From Paenarthrobacter sp. AR 02 (GTDB taxonomy: Bacteria > Actinomycetota > Actinomycetes > Actinomycetales > Micrococcaceae), in the NCBI RefSeq assembly GCF_021538675.1, contig NZ_JAJUKH010000002.1, positions 434,001-498,000 of the forward strand: a stretch of DNA of 64,000 bases, given 5' to 3'. Shown piece by piece: positions 54,909 through 63,982 of this stretch (position 1 is the first letter of the stretch; the number at the start of each line of letters is the position of its first letter). A program made the translations under genes and the position numbers. Below the pieces are notes generated by a model, which was given only the letters and a program-made list of their open reading frames with translations, did no database searches and was not told where the DNA came from.

Positions 54909-56069
54909 GTGATCAAGTTCTTCACAACGGATGGCAAGTTCAGCTTCCTCAAAGTCGGAGCCCAGCTGCTGGTTGTTGCAGCGCTGGTAGTCGGTGTCGT
55001 CGCCTTCGTGGGCAACAACAAGACAGTCACCCTTAACGTTGACGGCAAAGTGAGCTCCATCCAGACCTTCGGCGGCACTGTAGACCAGGTGGTCAAGGCA
55101 GCCAAGGTCGAGCTGAAGGACGCAGACCGCGTTTCGCCTGCATTGGACAGCAAGGTCGAGAACGGCTCTGTGGTCAACGTCAACCTGGCCAAAGCTGTCT
55201 CCATTGAGTTGGACGGTGCCCGGAAGACGGTCAACACCACCGCTCCGGATGTGGCAGGCCTGGTGAGCGAACTTGGAGTGGCAAGCTCCGCCGAAGTGTC
55301 CCAGCCCAAGGAAGCCTCACTCCAGGTGACCGGCTCCTTCGTGTCGATCTCCACTCCCAAGACCATCAGCCTCGTCGCTGACGGCAAGGACACCAGCACT
55401 ACGACGACGGCGCCCGACGTCGCCACAGTCCTCAAGGCCGCCAAGATCACCGTCGGAGCAAACGACCGTGTGTCCCAGCCGGACAACGCTCCGATCGTCC
55501 AGGACATGGTCATCAAGGTTTCACGCGTGGATACCAGCAAGACCGACCAGGCCACCGAAGAAGTTCCTTTCGACAGCGTGAAGACCGACTCCGCTGACCT
55601 GTTCAAGGGCGAAGAGAAGGTCACGCAGAAGGGCGTACCCGGCTCACTGACGAAGAACTTCAAGTTGGTCATGGTTGATGGCCGCGAGGCATCCCGCACC
55701 CTCGTTTCCAGCGACGTCACCACCAAGCCTGTTACCGAGCAGGTCAGCGTCGGCACCAAGGCACGCCCTGTCGCCACCCCGGCCAAGGCCACCGCAGGAG
55801 CACCCACGTCCAGCGGTCCCACCGGCGCCCCGAACGAGGCCATGTGGGACAGGATCGCCCAGTGTGAATCCGGTGGAAACTGGTCCATCAACAGTGGTAA
55901 CGGCTACTACGGCGGCCTTCAATTCTCCGGTCCTACGTGGTTGGCCAACGGTGGCGGCGCTTACGCTGCCAACGCGAGCCTCGCCACCAAAGCCCAGCAA
56001 ATCGAGATCGCCAACCGCCTCTACGCAAAGAACGGCCTCAGCGACTGGGGCTGCGCGCACGCAGCCTAG
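54909..56069 (+). CDS. rpfB: Resuscitation-promoting factor RpfB
   Basis: A 386-residue secreted or anchored muralytic enzyme. A hydrophobic segment at about residues 12-36 is followed by DUF348 repeats (TVTLNVDGKVSSIQTFGG, then related units near 100 and 165), a G5 domain at about 210-290 (EEVPFDSVKTDSADLFKGE region), a proline/alanine linker, and the Rpf transglycosylase-like domain from about 310 with WDRIAQCESGGNW, whose glutamate is catalytic, and the paired C-terminal cysteine GLSDWGCAHA. Rpf proteins cleave peptidoglycan and wake dormant cells. GTG start without a strong Shine-Dalgarno; the leader carries a probable attenuator. Confidence 0.95.
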   Translation: MIKFFTTDGKFSFLKVGAQLLVVAALVVGVVAFVGNNKTVTLNVDGKVSSIQTFGGTVDQVVKAAKVELKDADRVSPALDSKVENGSVVNVNLAKAVSIELDGARKTVNTTAPDVAGLVSELGVASSAEVSQPKEASLQVTGSFVSISTPKTISLVADGKDTSTTTTAPDVATVLKAAKITVGANDRVSQPDNAPIVQDMVIKVSRVDTSKTDQATEEVPFDSVKTDSADLFKGEEKVTQKGVPGSLTKNFKLVMVDGREASRTLVSSDVTTKPVTEQVSVGTKARPVATPAKATAGAPTSSGPTGAPNEAMWDRIAQCESGGNWSINSGNGYYGGLQFSGPTWLANGGGAYAANASLATKAQQIEIANRLYAKNGLSDWGCAHAA

Positions 56070-56083
56070 GTCCGCGCAGGCGA

Positions 56084-56089
56084 TACGAT
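56084..56089 (+). promoter_or_regulatory. -10 element of rsmA (leaderless, inside operon)
   Basis: TACGAT lies six bases before the GTG at 56096. It would give rsmA-ispE a transcript independent of rpfB. Confidence 0.45.
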
Positions 56090-56095
56090 ACCTAG

Positions 56096-56977
56096 GTGAC
56101 TGAACCGAATTCCGATCCCGCCGCCGTCGCGCCTTTGCTGGGCGCCACAGACATTCGACGGCTCGCCGAGGAAATCGGTGTACGCCCTACAAAAACCCTG
56201 GGCCAGAACTTTGTGATTGACGGCAACACGATCCGTAGGATCGTGGCTGCCGCCAATATCGACGCCGGTGAGACCGTTTTGGAGGTCGGCCCGGGCCTGG
56301 GTTCCCTCACCTTGGGCCTGCTAGACGCGGCCAAGTCAGTAGTAGCTGTGGAGATAGACCCGGTCCTGGCCGGGAAGCTGCCGGAAACGGTTCGGGCTTG
56401 GCGCCCGCACGCCGAAGAGAACTTCCACCTGGTGCTCTCGGACGCCATGAAGGTCACTGAACTGCCGGTGCCGCCCACGGCACTGGTAGCCAACCTGCCC
56501 TACAACGTGGCCGTACCAGTGGTGCTGCACCTGCTCCAGCATTTCCCGAGCCTGCAGCACGGGCTGGTGATGGTGCAGGACGAGGTAGCTGACCGTTTGG
56601 CCGCGACTCCCGGATCCAAGATCTACGGTGTGCCCTCCGTGAAGGCCGCCTGGTATGGGCACATGCGCAAAGCAGGGGTCATCGGCATGAACGTGTTCTG
56701 GCCCGCACCTAAAATCCACTCAGGGCTTGTGGCGTTCACGCGCCATGATCCGCCGCAGACGCACGCCACCCGGGAACAGGTTTTCGCCGTCATCGATGCT
56801 GCCTTCGCCCAGCGACGCAAGACCCTCCGCGCAGCCCTGGCCGGTTGGGCCGGGAGCGCGGCTGAAGCGGAGCGTTGCCTTGTTGCAGCCGGTGTGGACC
56901 CGACGGCCCGCGGCGAAGTCCTGGATATTTCTGCCTACGTCAAAATCGCCGAAGCCCGCCACCCCGTGGACGCATGA
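56096..56977 (+). CDS. rsmA: 16S rRNA (adenine-1518/1519-N6)-dimethyltransferase
   Basis: A 293-residue KsgA enzyme that dimethylates two adenosines in helix 45 of 16S rRNA late in 30S assembly. Motifs are [17 protein letters not shown] (as [10 protein letters not shown]) near residue 37, [16 protein letters not shown] near 60, [14 protein letters not shown] near 82, and the catalytic [11 protein letters not shown] near 137. It starts 26 bases after rpfB, and ispE overlaps its stop codon. The rpfB-ksgA-ispE operon is conserved in actinobacteria and couples wall hydrolysis, ribosome maturation and isoprenoid synthesis. Confidence 0.95.
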   Translation: MTEPNSDPAAVAPLLGATDIRRLAEEIGVRPTKTLGQNFVIDGNTIRRIVAAANIDAGETVLEVGPGLGSLTLGLLDAAKSVVAVEIDPVLAGKLPETVRAWRPHAEENFHLVLSDAMKVTELPVPPTALVANLPYNVAVPVVLHLLQHFPSLQHGLVMVQDEVADRLAATPGSKIYGVPSVKAAWYGHMRKAGVIGMNVFWPAPKIHSGLVAFTRHDPPQTHATREQVFAVIDAAFAQRRKTLRAALAGWAGSAAEAERCLVAAGVDPTARGEVLDISAYVKIAEARHPVDA

Positions 56978-57966
56978 CGCCGGGCACCCGTAAACCGAGC
57001 AGCCTGCCGTTCGTGGGGGATCGCTTCCATGCCCGGACAGTGCGGGTTAAAGCTCCCGGAAAGGTCAACGTCTCCTTGAGCGTGGGCCCCCTGCGGGCCG
57101 ACGGCTACCACTCGGTGGCCAGCGTCTACCTCGCCGTTTCCCTCTACGAGGAAGTAGCGGCTACCAGTACCGAGGCTGAGGGAATCACCATCAGCATCAG
57201 CCCGGACAGCACGCTTGACCTGGACGGCGTGGACATTCCGCTGGATGAGCGGAACCTCGCCTACAAGGCCGCGGCCATCATGGCGGAAATGTCCGAAAAG
57301 CCCACGGGCGTCCACCTGGAAATCACCAAGCGCGTACCCGTTGCGGGAGGCATGGGCGGCGGTTCCGCAGATGCCGCAGCGACGCTGCTCGCGTGCGATG
57401 CCTTGTGGAACAGTGGACTGTCCCGCGAAGAACTCGCGCACCTGGCTGCCGAGTTGGGCGCAGACGTGCCGTTCTCGCTCCTGGGGGGCACCGCCGTCGG
57501 CCTTGGCGTGGGCGACAAACTTTCCCCGGCGTTGGCCAAAGCCCAGATGGACTGGGTGCTGGTCTTTGCCGATTACGGGCTATCAACTCCCGATGTGTTC
57601 CGCACCCTTGACGGACTCCGGGACTCCGAAGGGGCGGACATTCCAGAGCCCGTGGACGTGGATCCCACCATTCTCCAAGCCCTTCGCCACGGTGACCCCG
57701 AGACACTGAGCCGGGTCCTCATCAACGACCTCCAAAGGGCTTCCATCACGCTCGCTCCACAACTGCGTGACACGATCGGCCTCGGCGAAGCACGCGGGGC
57801 GTTGGCCGGAATGGTCTCCGGCTCCGGCCCCACCATTGCGTTACTGGCGCGGGACTCCGTCTCCGCCTCTGTCCTCGCCGAAGAATTGACCCACCGGGGC
57901 CACACCGCGGTCGCGGTGCACGGCCCCGTTCCCGGCGCCCGGATCATCTCCGATACCCTCCTGTAG
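56974..57966 (+). CDS. ispE: 4-diphosphocytidyl-2-C-methyl-D-erythritol kinase
   Basis: A 330-residue GHMP kinase of the MEP isoprenoid pathway. [15 protein letters not shown] near residue 26 is the N-terminal motif, [18 protein letters not shown] near 125 the ATP-binding glycine loop, and [12 protein letters not shown] near 280 the third GHMP motif. The ATG overlaps the rsmA stop (ATGA). The frame is open further upstream only inside rsmA. Products supply the polyprenyl carriers used by the LCP, GtrA and mannosyltransferase genes of this window. Confidence 0.95.
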   Translation: MTPGTRKPSSLPFVGDRFHARTVRVKAPGKVNVSLSVGPLRADGYHSVASVYLAVSLYEEVAATSTEAEGITISISPDSTLDLDGVDIPLDERNLAYKAAAIMAEMSEKPTGVHLEITKRVPVAGGMGGGSADAAATLLACDALWNSGLSREELAHLAAELGADVPFSLLGGTAVGLGVGDKLSPALAKAQMDWVLVFADYGLSTPDVFRTLDGLRDSEGADIPEPVDVDPTILQALRHGDPETLSRVLINDLQRASITLAPQLRDTIGLGEARGALAGMVSGSGPTIALLARDSVSASVLAEELTHRGHTAVAVHGPVPGARIISDTLL

Positions 57967-58017
57967 TACCCCTCCGGCTTTTTGTACCCGCATTCCAGCA
58001 GTAGAAAGTAGTACCCA

Positions 58018-59847
58018 TTGGCCCACCTGCTCGGCGGCGAAAACCTCACGGTTTCGTTCGCGACCCGCACTGTCCTCGACGGCGTCACCCTCGGTTTGGA
58101 GGACGGTGACCGCATCGGCATGGTGGGCCGCAACGGCGACGGAAAATCAACCCTGATGCGCCTGCTCGCCTTGCGCTCAACGCCCGATTCCGGCCGCGTG
58201 ACCAAACGCGGCGACGTCACCGTCGGCTACCTTGACCAAGGGGACGTGCTAGACGGCGACCTCACCGTGGGCGCTGCGATCGTCGGCGACCGCGCGGACC
58301 ACGAATGGGCCGCCAACCCCAAAATCCGCGAAGTCATGGGCGGACTGGTGGGCGACGTCGACTGGCACGCCAACGTCCACGCCCTCTCCGGTGGACAGAA
58401 ACGCCGTGTCGCGTTGGCCAAGCTGCTCATCGAAGACCACGACGTCATCATGCTGGACGAACCCACCAACCACCTCGACGTCGAGGGTGTTGCCTGGCTT
58501 GCCCGCCACCTCAAGTCGCGTTGGCGAGCCAACCAAGGTGCCTTCTTGGTGGTCACCCACGACCGCTGGTTCCTGGACGAAGTCTGCAACTACACCTGGG
58601 AAGTCCACGACGCCATGGTGGACATGTTCGACGGCGGTTACGCCGCCTATGTTTTGGCGCGCGCCGAGCGTGACCGGATGGCCGCCGTCGTCGAAAACAA
58701 GCGCCAGCAGTTGGTCAAGAAGGAACTTGCCTGGCTTCGGCGTGGAGCGCCGGCCCGAACCGCTAAGCCGAAATTCCGCATCGAAGCGGCCAACGACCTC
58801 ATCGCCGACGTGCCCGATCCGCGCGACTCCGTGGCACTCAGCAAGATGGCCACCGCCCGCTTGGGCAAGGACGTCCTCGACCTTGAGAACGTGTCCCTCG
58901 ACTTCCTCGACGGCGAGGACGGGCAGAAGCTTTTCGACAACATCACCCTTCGGCTTGCACCGGGCGAACGCCTGGGACTCGTGGGCGTCAACGGCGCGGG
59001 CAAGTCCACCTTGTTGAAACTGCTCAACGGCGAAATCCAGCCCACGTCCGGCAAAGTGAAGCGCGGAAAGACCGTGGTCACCGCTGTGCTCACGCAGGAC
59101 GTCAAGGAACTCGACGACGTCTCGGACCTGCGCGTCATAGAGGTCATTGAGCGCGAGAAGCGGTCCTTCAGCGTGGGCGGCAAAGAATTCACCGCGGGAC
59201 AGCTCGTGGAACAGCTGGGGTTCACCAAGGAAAAGCAGTGGACCCCGGTCTCCGACCTTTCCGGTGGTGAGCGCAGGCGCCTGCAGCTCCTGCGCCTGCT
59301 GGTGGGGGAGCCCAACGTCCTCATGCTCGACGAACCCACCAACGACCTCGACACCGACACCCTTGCCGCCGTCGAAGATGTCCTGGACGGTTGGCCCGGG
59401 ACGCTCGTGGTCGTCAGCCACGACCGCTACCTCCTGGAACGGGTCACCGACAACCAAATGGCGTTGCTGGGCGACGGCAAACTCCGTGGGCTGCCTGGCG
59501 GCGTAGACCAGTATCTTGAGCTGCGCGAAGCTGCCCTGGCCTCAGGGGCGGTGGGCGGCGGCTCCGGCGCGCCGACTTCTGCCAGCGGGTCCTCTGCATC
59601 CACTGGTGCATCAGGTGCCAGCGAAGCAGAAAAGCGCGAAGCCCGGAAGGACCTGAACAGGATCGACCGCCAACTCGGCAAGATCGCCCAACAGGAAGAA
59701 AAGCTTCACACCCAGATGGCTGCGAAATCCGAATCCGGCGACTTCGACGCACTCGGCGAACTCAACGGCAAGCTCCGCGAATTGCTCGACGAGAAAGAGG
59801 GCCTGGAGCTCGAGTGGTTGGAGGCCGCCGAAATCCTGGGCGAGTAG
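58018..59847 (+). CDS. ABC-F family ATP-binding protein (Uup-like)
   Basis: A 609-residue protein with two ABC domains and no membrane segment. Walker A sites are GRNGDGKST near residue 38 and GVNGAGKST near 325, signatures LSGGQKRRVAL near 124 and LSGGERRRLQLL near 420, and Walker B VIMLDEPTNHLDV and VLMLDEPTNDLDT. The linker between domains and a C-terminal alpha-helical hairpin (DLNRIDRQLGKIAQQEEKLHTQM, shown as LNRIDRQLGKIAQQEEKL) place it near Uup. ABC-F proteins act on the ribosome; some give antibiotic resistance. TTG start 58018 with only a weak GAAAG upstream. Confidence 0.9.
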   Translation: MAHLLGGENLTVSFATRTVLDGVTLGLEDGDRIGMVGRNGDGKSTLMRLLALRSTPDSGRVTKRGDVTVGYLDQGDVLDGDLTVGAAIVGDRADHEWAANPKIREVMGGLVGDVDWHANVHALSGGQKRRVALAKLLIEDHDVIMLDEPTNHLDVEGVAWLARHLKSRWRANQGAFLVVTHDRWFLDEVCNYTWEVHDAMVDMFDGGYAAYVLARAERDRMAAVVENKRQQLVKKELAWLRRGAPARTAKPKFRIEAANDLIADVPDPRDSVALSKMATARLGKDVLDLENVSLDFLDGEDGQKLFDNITLRLAPGERLGLVGVNGAGKSTLLKLLNGEIQPTSGKVKRGKTVVTAVLTQDVKELDDVSDLRVIEVIEREKRSFSVGGKEFTAGQLVEQLGFTKEKQWTPVSDLSGGERRRLQLLRLLVGEPNVLMLDEPTNDLDTDTLAAVEDVLDGWPGTLVVVSHDRYLLERVTDNQMALLGDGKLRGLPGGVDQYLELREAALASGAVGGGSGAPTSASGSSASTGASGASEAEKREARKDLNRIDRQLGKIAQQEEKLHTQMAAKSESGDFDALGELNGKLRELLDEKEGLELEWLEAAEILGE

Positions 59848-59857
59848 TCCAGACCCA

Positions 59858-59904
59858 ACGCTCGCTCACGTCCCGCCGGTTTGGGCGGGACGCTCGCTCA
59901 CGTC
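59858..59904. repeat. 15-bp direct repeat flanking a hairpin
   Basis: ACGCTCGCTCACGTC occurs at 59858-59872 and again at 59890-59904. Between and overlapping the copies, GTCCCGCC (59870-59877) pairs with GGCGGGAC (59884-59891). It follows the ABC-F stop codon and probably terminates both convergent genes, but the direct repeat is extra. Confidence 0.55.
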
Positions 59905-59911
59905 TCGAGTG

Positions 59912-60313
59912 CTATTTGGCGGCCTCGTAGCCCAGAAGCCAATGCAAACCGTGGCGGTCGACAACCTGGCCGTCTGATGCGCCCCACGGTTTCTGCGCCA
60001 GCGGGTCGACGATCCGGCCGCCGTCGGCAAGCTTGTCGAACCACTCGTGCAGGACCGCAGGCTCGGCCGCTCCGAGCAAGCTAAGCATGGCTCCTTCGAT
60101 GCGGACGCTCTCCTCACCCGCCGCTGCGTCAGCGCCGGCCAAGGCAACAACTCCGCTGAGGACCCCATGGGCGATGGCGTCCGCGGGTCCGTCAGTGCGT
60201 GAGAAGTCCTGGTACGAGTGAAGGGTTAGTTCTCCGCCAAAGATTTCCGCGTAGAAACCCAAGGCTTCGCGGGCAGTACCTGGGAAGAGGACATAGATCT
60301 GGGGTGCTGTCAT
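59912..60313 (-). CDS. VOC family protein (PhnB/glyoxalase-like)
   Basis: A 133-residue VOC-fold protein of the PhnB-like, 3-demethylubiquinone-methyltransferase-like group. It shows QIYVLFPGTAREALGFYAEIFGGEL (as EALGFYAEIFGGEL) near residue 12, IEGAMLSLLGA near 80 and WGASDGQVVDRHGLHWLL near 110. Typical metal ligands (His, Glu) of glyoxalases are only partly kept, so catalysis is uncertain. Start ATG 60313 has AGGAT eight bases upstream; TTG 60319 is less likely. Substrate unknown. Confidence 0.85.
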   Translation of the reverse strand: MTAPQIYVLFPGTAREALGFYAEIFGGELTLHSYQDFSRTDGPADAIAHGVLSGVVALAGADAAAGEESVRIEGAMLSLLGAAEPAVLHEWFDKLADGGRIVDPLAQKPWGASDGQVVDRHGLHWLLGYEAAK

Positions 60314-60434
60314 GGGCAAATCCTACGAAAACGGCCCGGTTTCTCCTGCGCTGACACGTTGTTGGCCCGCTTCTCCGTCGTTGCCCAGCGACGCAATTGC
60401 GGGTTGGCGACGGAACTAGGGGAGAAAGGGGGGC

Positions 60435-61121
60435 TCAGCCCTCGGAGCGCAGCTCGGGCTCTTTCTGCAGCCCGGTGAGCCCGTTCCAGGCTAGGTTCAC
60501 CAAGTGGGCTGCCACGGCACGCTTGTCAGGTTGGCGGCTGTCGAGCCACCATTGGCCAGTCATGGCCACCATGCCCACGAGCATCTGCGCGTACATGGCA
60601 CCGTCGGCTGCGCTGAAACCCCGACGGGCGAATTCGTCCGACAGCAGGTGCTCTACGCGCGCCGTGACATGCGAGAGCAGGGTTGAGAAGGCGCCCTCGG
60701 GCTGGGAAGGTGGGGCGTCCCGCATGAGGATCCGGAATCCGTCCGTGCGGTCTTCGATGTAGCCGAGAAGGGCCAGTGCGGCACGCTCCACCAGGACGCG
60801 GGGCTTGGCGTCGGCGCTCAGTGACTCGGTGATGGAGTCCAGGAGTATCCGGAATTCGGTCTCCACGACTTGGCGGTACAGACCCTCCTTGGACCCGAAA
60901 TGTTCGTATATGACCGGCTTGGACACGCCGGCCGTGGCTGCGATTTCCTCAATGGTGGTGCCGTCCAGCCCACGGGCGGCGAAGAGTGCTCGGCCGATGC
61001 CAATGAGCTGGGATTTGCGCTGCTGCCCAGTCATCCGAACGCGCACTGCCGGAGTGTTGTGGGCGGCCTCAGCGGGCTCGACGGCGGCCACTGGCCGGGA
61101 GATTTCAGTGCGCTTGCTCAC
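60435..61121 (-). CDS. TetR family transcriptional regulator
   Basis: A 228-residue regulator. After a 30-residue polar leader, the helix-turn-helix lies at about 40-85 (GTTIEEIAATAGVSKPVIYEHFGSKEG, shown as TIEEIAATAGVSKPVIYEHF). The C-terminal ligand domain contains MLVGMVAMTGQWWLDSRQ near 185. Start GTG 61121; ATG 61034 just before the DNA-binding domain is an alternative. M. tuberculosis also has a TetR gene beside glmU (Rv1019). The neighbouring genes do not reveal its target, and no palindrome at its own start is convincing. Confidence 0.88.
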   Translation of the reverse strand: MSKRTEISRPVAAVEPAEAAHNTPAVRVRMTGQQRKSQLIGIGRALFAARGLDGTTIEEIAATAGVSKPVIYEHFGSKEGLYRQVVETEFRILLDSITESLSADAKPRVLVERAALALLGYIEDRTDGFRILMRDAPPSQPEGAFSTLLSHVTARVEHLLSDEFARRGFSAADGAMYAQMLVGMVAMTGQWWLDSRQPDKRAVAAHLVNLAWNGLTGLQKEPELRSEG

Positions 61122-61311
61122 GTCACCATCATGCCCCAGGTGCCAGCCGGTAAGGGCGAAGGTGGTGTTCATTGGAGCGTCACCGATGGGGTGGGGGCCA
61201 GCCGAGTCGCGAACCACGCAATGGTCATGGCAAACTAGATTCTTGTGTGTGCATCCCGGTGAGCCGGGAAGCCCCCGGGCCCTGCCGCCTGGAGGTGTCA
61301 ACCATGCACGG

Positions 61312-61383
61312 TCCGCTCTGGTGTAACGGCAGCACCCCGGCCTTTGGAGCCGTGGAGTATAGGTTCGAATCCTATGGGCGGAA
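61312..61383 (+). tRNA. tRNA-Gln (anticodon UUG)
   Basis: A 72-base cloverleaf. The acceptor stem is TCCGCTC with GGGCGGA (one G-T pair), the D arm is GTG/CAC (three pairs, as in tRNA-Gln), the anticodon loop CTTTGGA gives UUG at positions 34-36, and the T arm is ATAGG-TTCGAAT-CCTAT. The anticodon stem has a C-U mismatch at 27-43. CCA is not encoded. Read by eye. Confidence 0.9.
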
Positions 61384-61409
61384 CGGTCGGAAAATGCGCT
61401 CCTCTTTGT

Positions 61410-61433
61410 ACCTGGAACGGCACCTGGAACGGC
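61410..61433 (+). repeat. Tandem 12-bp repeat between the tRNA and glmU
   Basis: ACCTGGAACGGC occurs twice with no gap (61410-61421 and 61422-61433), followed by a degraded third unit. No function can be assigned. Confidence 0.6.
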
Positions 61434-61517
61434 TTGAACGGTGCCTGGGTCCAATGTGGGATGGCAGCATTCCGAAGCCGGGTTACCCGGGACATACCGA
61501 GCAAGGAGAGCCAGTAC

Positions 61518-62999
61518 GTGAGCCCCGAAACCACCGGTCCCGCAGCGGTCATTGTTCTGGCCGCCGGCGCCGGAACGCGCATGAAGTCGCGGACTCCCAA
61601 GATTCTCCACGAAATCGGCGGGCGCTCCATGGTGGGCCACGCTCTCCTCGCAGCCCGTTCCATCTCTCCGCTGAAGCTGGCGCTTGTTGTCCGCCACGAG
61701 CGGGACAGGGTTGCGGAGCACGTCACTGCGCTGGATCCCGAGGCGCTCATTGTTGACCAGGACGAGATTCCCGGCACCGGCCGCGCGGTGGAAGTCGCGC
61801 TCACAGCGCTCGACGCCGAAGCTGAACTCACCGGCACGGTTGTAGTGACCTACGGCGACGTTCCCCTCCTCACAGGCGAACTGCTCGGTGAACTGGTGAC
61901 AACCCACGAAGCCGAGGGCAACGCAGTGACGGTGCTCACCGCGGTCCTGGACGATGCCACCGGCTATGGCCGGATCCTCCGCGCCGAAGACGGAACTGTC
62001 ACCGGCATCCGTGAGCATAAGGACGCGAGCGAGTCCGAGCGCAGCATCCGCGAGGTCAACTCCGGCATCTATGCCTTTGACGCAGCAGTCCTTCGGGATG
62101 CACTCAAGAACGTGACCACGGACAACGCCCAGGGCGAGATGTACCTGACCGATGTCCTCGGTCTGGCGCGCGACGCCGGCGGCCGGGTTGCCGCCGTCGT
62201 CACTGAAGACCGCTGGCAGGTTGAAGGTGCCAACGACCGCATCCAGTTGTCGGCGCTGGGCGCTGAGCACAACCGCCGGATCGTCGAGGCCTGGATGCGG
62301 GCCGGCGTGACCGTCGTGGATCCCAACACCACGTGGATCGACTCCACCGTCACCCTGGACGAAGACGTCCGCCTGCTGCCCAATACGCAACTTCACGGTT
62401 CCACCACAGTGGCGCGTGACGCCGTCGTCGGACCTGACACGACCCTCAACGACGTCACCATCGGCGAAGGCGCGAAGGTAACCCGCACGCACGGTTCCGG
62501 CTCCGCGATTGGTGCCAAGGCAAGCGTGGGACCGTTCACGTACCTCCGCCCGGGCACGGTGCTGGGGGAGACCGGCAAGATTGGCGCGTTCTATGAGACC
62601 AAGAACGTGACGATCGGCCGTGGTTCCAAGCTTTCGCACCTGGGCTACGCCGGCGACGCCGAGATCGGCGAGGACACCAACATCGGCTGCGGCAACATCA
62701 CCGCCAATTACGACGGCGAGAAGAAGCACCGCACGGTTATCGGCTCCGGCGTCCGCACAGGTTCCAACACCGTGTTCGTCGCCCCGGTGACTGTTGGCGA
62801 CGGCGCGTACAGCGGTGCCGGCGCCGTGATCCGTAAGGACGTCCCCGCCGGTGCCTTGGCCCTGAGCCTGGCCGCGCAGCGGAATGCCGAAGACTGGGTC
62901 ATCTCCAACCGCCCAGGCACGGCCTCAGCACAGCTGGCCCAAGCCGCGCAGGCTTCCACATCCTCCCAATCCCCGGCAACCACAGAAGAGGGCAACTAG
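61518..62999 (+). CDS. glmU: Bifunctional UDP-N-acetylglucosamine pyrophosphorylase / glucosamine-1-phosphate acetyltransferase
   Basis: A 493-residue two-domain enzyme that makes UDP-GlcNAc, the first precursor of peptidoglycan. The N-terminal uridyltransferase has IVLAAGAGTRMKSRTPKILHEI (core LAAGAGTRMKS) near residue 14 and TYGDVPLLTGE near 112. From about 260 a left-handed beta helix (hexapeptide repeats such as AVVGPDTTLNDVTIGEGA, in pieces) carries the acetyltransferase, with FYETKNVTIGRGSK and NYDGEKKHRTVIG. The last 25 residues are a disordered tail. GTG 61518 has AAGGAG nine bases upstream. prs follows by 2 bases. Confidence 0.96.
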   Translation: MSPETTGPAAVIVLAAGAGTRMKSRTPKILHEIGGRSMVGHALLAARSISPLKLALVVRHERDRVAEHVTALDPEALIVDQDEIPGTGRAVEVALTALDAEAELTGTVVVTYGDVPLLTGELLGELVTTHEAEGNAVTVLTAVLDDATGYGRILRAEDGTVTGIREHKDASESERSIREVNSGIYAFDAAVLRDALKNVTTDNAQGEMYLTDVLGLARDAGGRVAAVVTEDRWQVEGANDRIQLSALGAEHNRRIVEAWMRAGVTVVDPNTTWIDSTVTLDEDVRLLPNTQLHGSTTVARDAVVGPDTTLNDVTIGEGAKVTRTHGSGSAIGAKASVGPFTYLRPGTVLGETGKIGAFYETKNVTIGRGSKLSHLGYAGDAEIGEDTNIGCGNITANYDGEKKHRTVIGSGVRTGSNTVFVAPVTVGDGAYSGAGAVIRKDVPAGALALSLAAQRNAEDWVISNRPGTASAQLAQAAQASTSSQSPATTEEGN

Positions 63000-63001
63000 G
63001 C

Positions 63002-63982
63002 ATGAGCGAAATTACCGCACACGGCGAGAAGAAATTGATTCTCGCCGCCGGAAGGGCGCATCCGGAGCTGGCGCAGGAAATCGCGAAGGAGCTGGAGACC
63101 GAACTCCTGCCCATCGACGCCTACGACTTCGCCAATGGGGAAATCTACGTCCGTTCGGCCGAGAGCGTGCGAGGCACTGACGCCTTCGTCATCCAGGCCC
63201 ACCCGGCTCCCTTGAACAACTGGCTCATGGAGCAGTTGATCATGATCGACTCCCTCAAGCGCGCCTCTGCCAAGAGGATCACGGTTGTTTCCCCGTTCTA
63301 CCCGTACTCCCGCCAGGACAAGAAGGGCCGCGGCCGCGAGCCGATTTCCGCCCGCCTCGTTGCCGACCTGTACAAGACGGCCGGCGCGGACCGCATCATG
63401 TCCGTTGACCTGCACACCTCGCAGATCCAGGGCTTCTTTGACGGTCCCGTTGACCATCTGATGGCCATCCCGCTGCTGGCTGACTACATCCGCACCAAGG
63501 TCGAAGCCGACAACATCACAGTTGTTTCGCCCGACACCGGCCGCGTCCGCGTCGCCGAGCAGTGGGCTGAGCGCCTCGGCGGTGCCCCGCTGGCGTTCGT
63601 GCACAAGAGCCGCGACCTCACGGTTCCCAACCAGGCCGTCTCCAAGACGGTCGTTGGCCAGGTCGAGGGGCGCACCTGCGTTCTCATCGACGACATGATC
63701 GACACCGGCGGAACCATCTCCGGCGCCGTCCAGGTGCTGAAGAACGCCGGCGCCAAGGACGTCATCATCGCTTGCACGCACGCCGTGTTCTCCGACCCCG
63801 CGGCCCAGCGCCTGGCGGATTCCGGGGCGCGCGAAGTGGTTGTCACCAACACGCTGCCCATCCCGGCCGAGAAGCGCTTCCCGTCGCTGACGGTGTTGTC
63901 GATCGCGCCGCTGATCGCCCGCGCCATCCGTGAAGTGTTCGACGACGGTTCGGTCACCAGCCTGTTCGACGGCAAGGCCTGA
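63002..63982 (+). CDS. prs: Ribose-phosphate pyrophosphokinase
   Basis: A 326-residue class I PRPP synthase, making PRPP for purine, pyrimidine, histidine and NAD synthesis. ILAAGRAHPELAQEIAKEL (as AAGRAHPELAQ) near residue 14 is the start, PFYPYSRQDKKGRGREPIS near 100 the flexible loop, VSVDLHTSQIQGFF-like MSVDLHTSQIQGFF near 132, and CVLIDDMIDTGGTIS near 222 the PRPP-binding motif. GAGGG eleven bases before the ATG lies in the glmU end, so glmU-prs are co-transcribed, as in M. tuberculosis. The 18 bases after the stop hold nothing readable. Confidence 0.96.
   Translation: MSEITAHGEKKLILAAGRAHPELAQEIAKELETELLPIDAYDFANGEIYVRSAESVRGTDAFVIQAHPAPLNNWLMEQLIMIDSLKRASAKRITVVSPFYPYSRQDKKGRGREPISARLVADLYKTAGADRIMSVDLHTSQIQGFFDGPVDHLMAIPLLADYIRTKVEADNITVVSPDTGRVRVAEQWAERLGGAPLAFVHKSRDLTVPNQAVSKTVVGQVEGRTCVLIDDMIDTGGTISGAVQVLKNAGAKDVIIACTHAVFSDPAAQRLADSGAREVVVTNTLPIPAEKRFPSLTVLSIAPLIARAIREVFDDGSVTSLFDGKA

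Noticed and set aside
61122..62729. 764-residue reverse-strand reading extending the TetR gene across the tRNA and glmU
   Set aside because: It runs antisense through glmU and the tRNA. The TetR domain begins near 61034, and both tRNA and glmU are certain.
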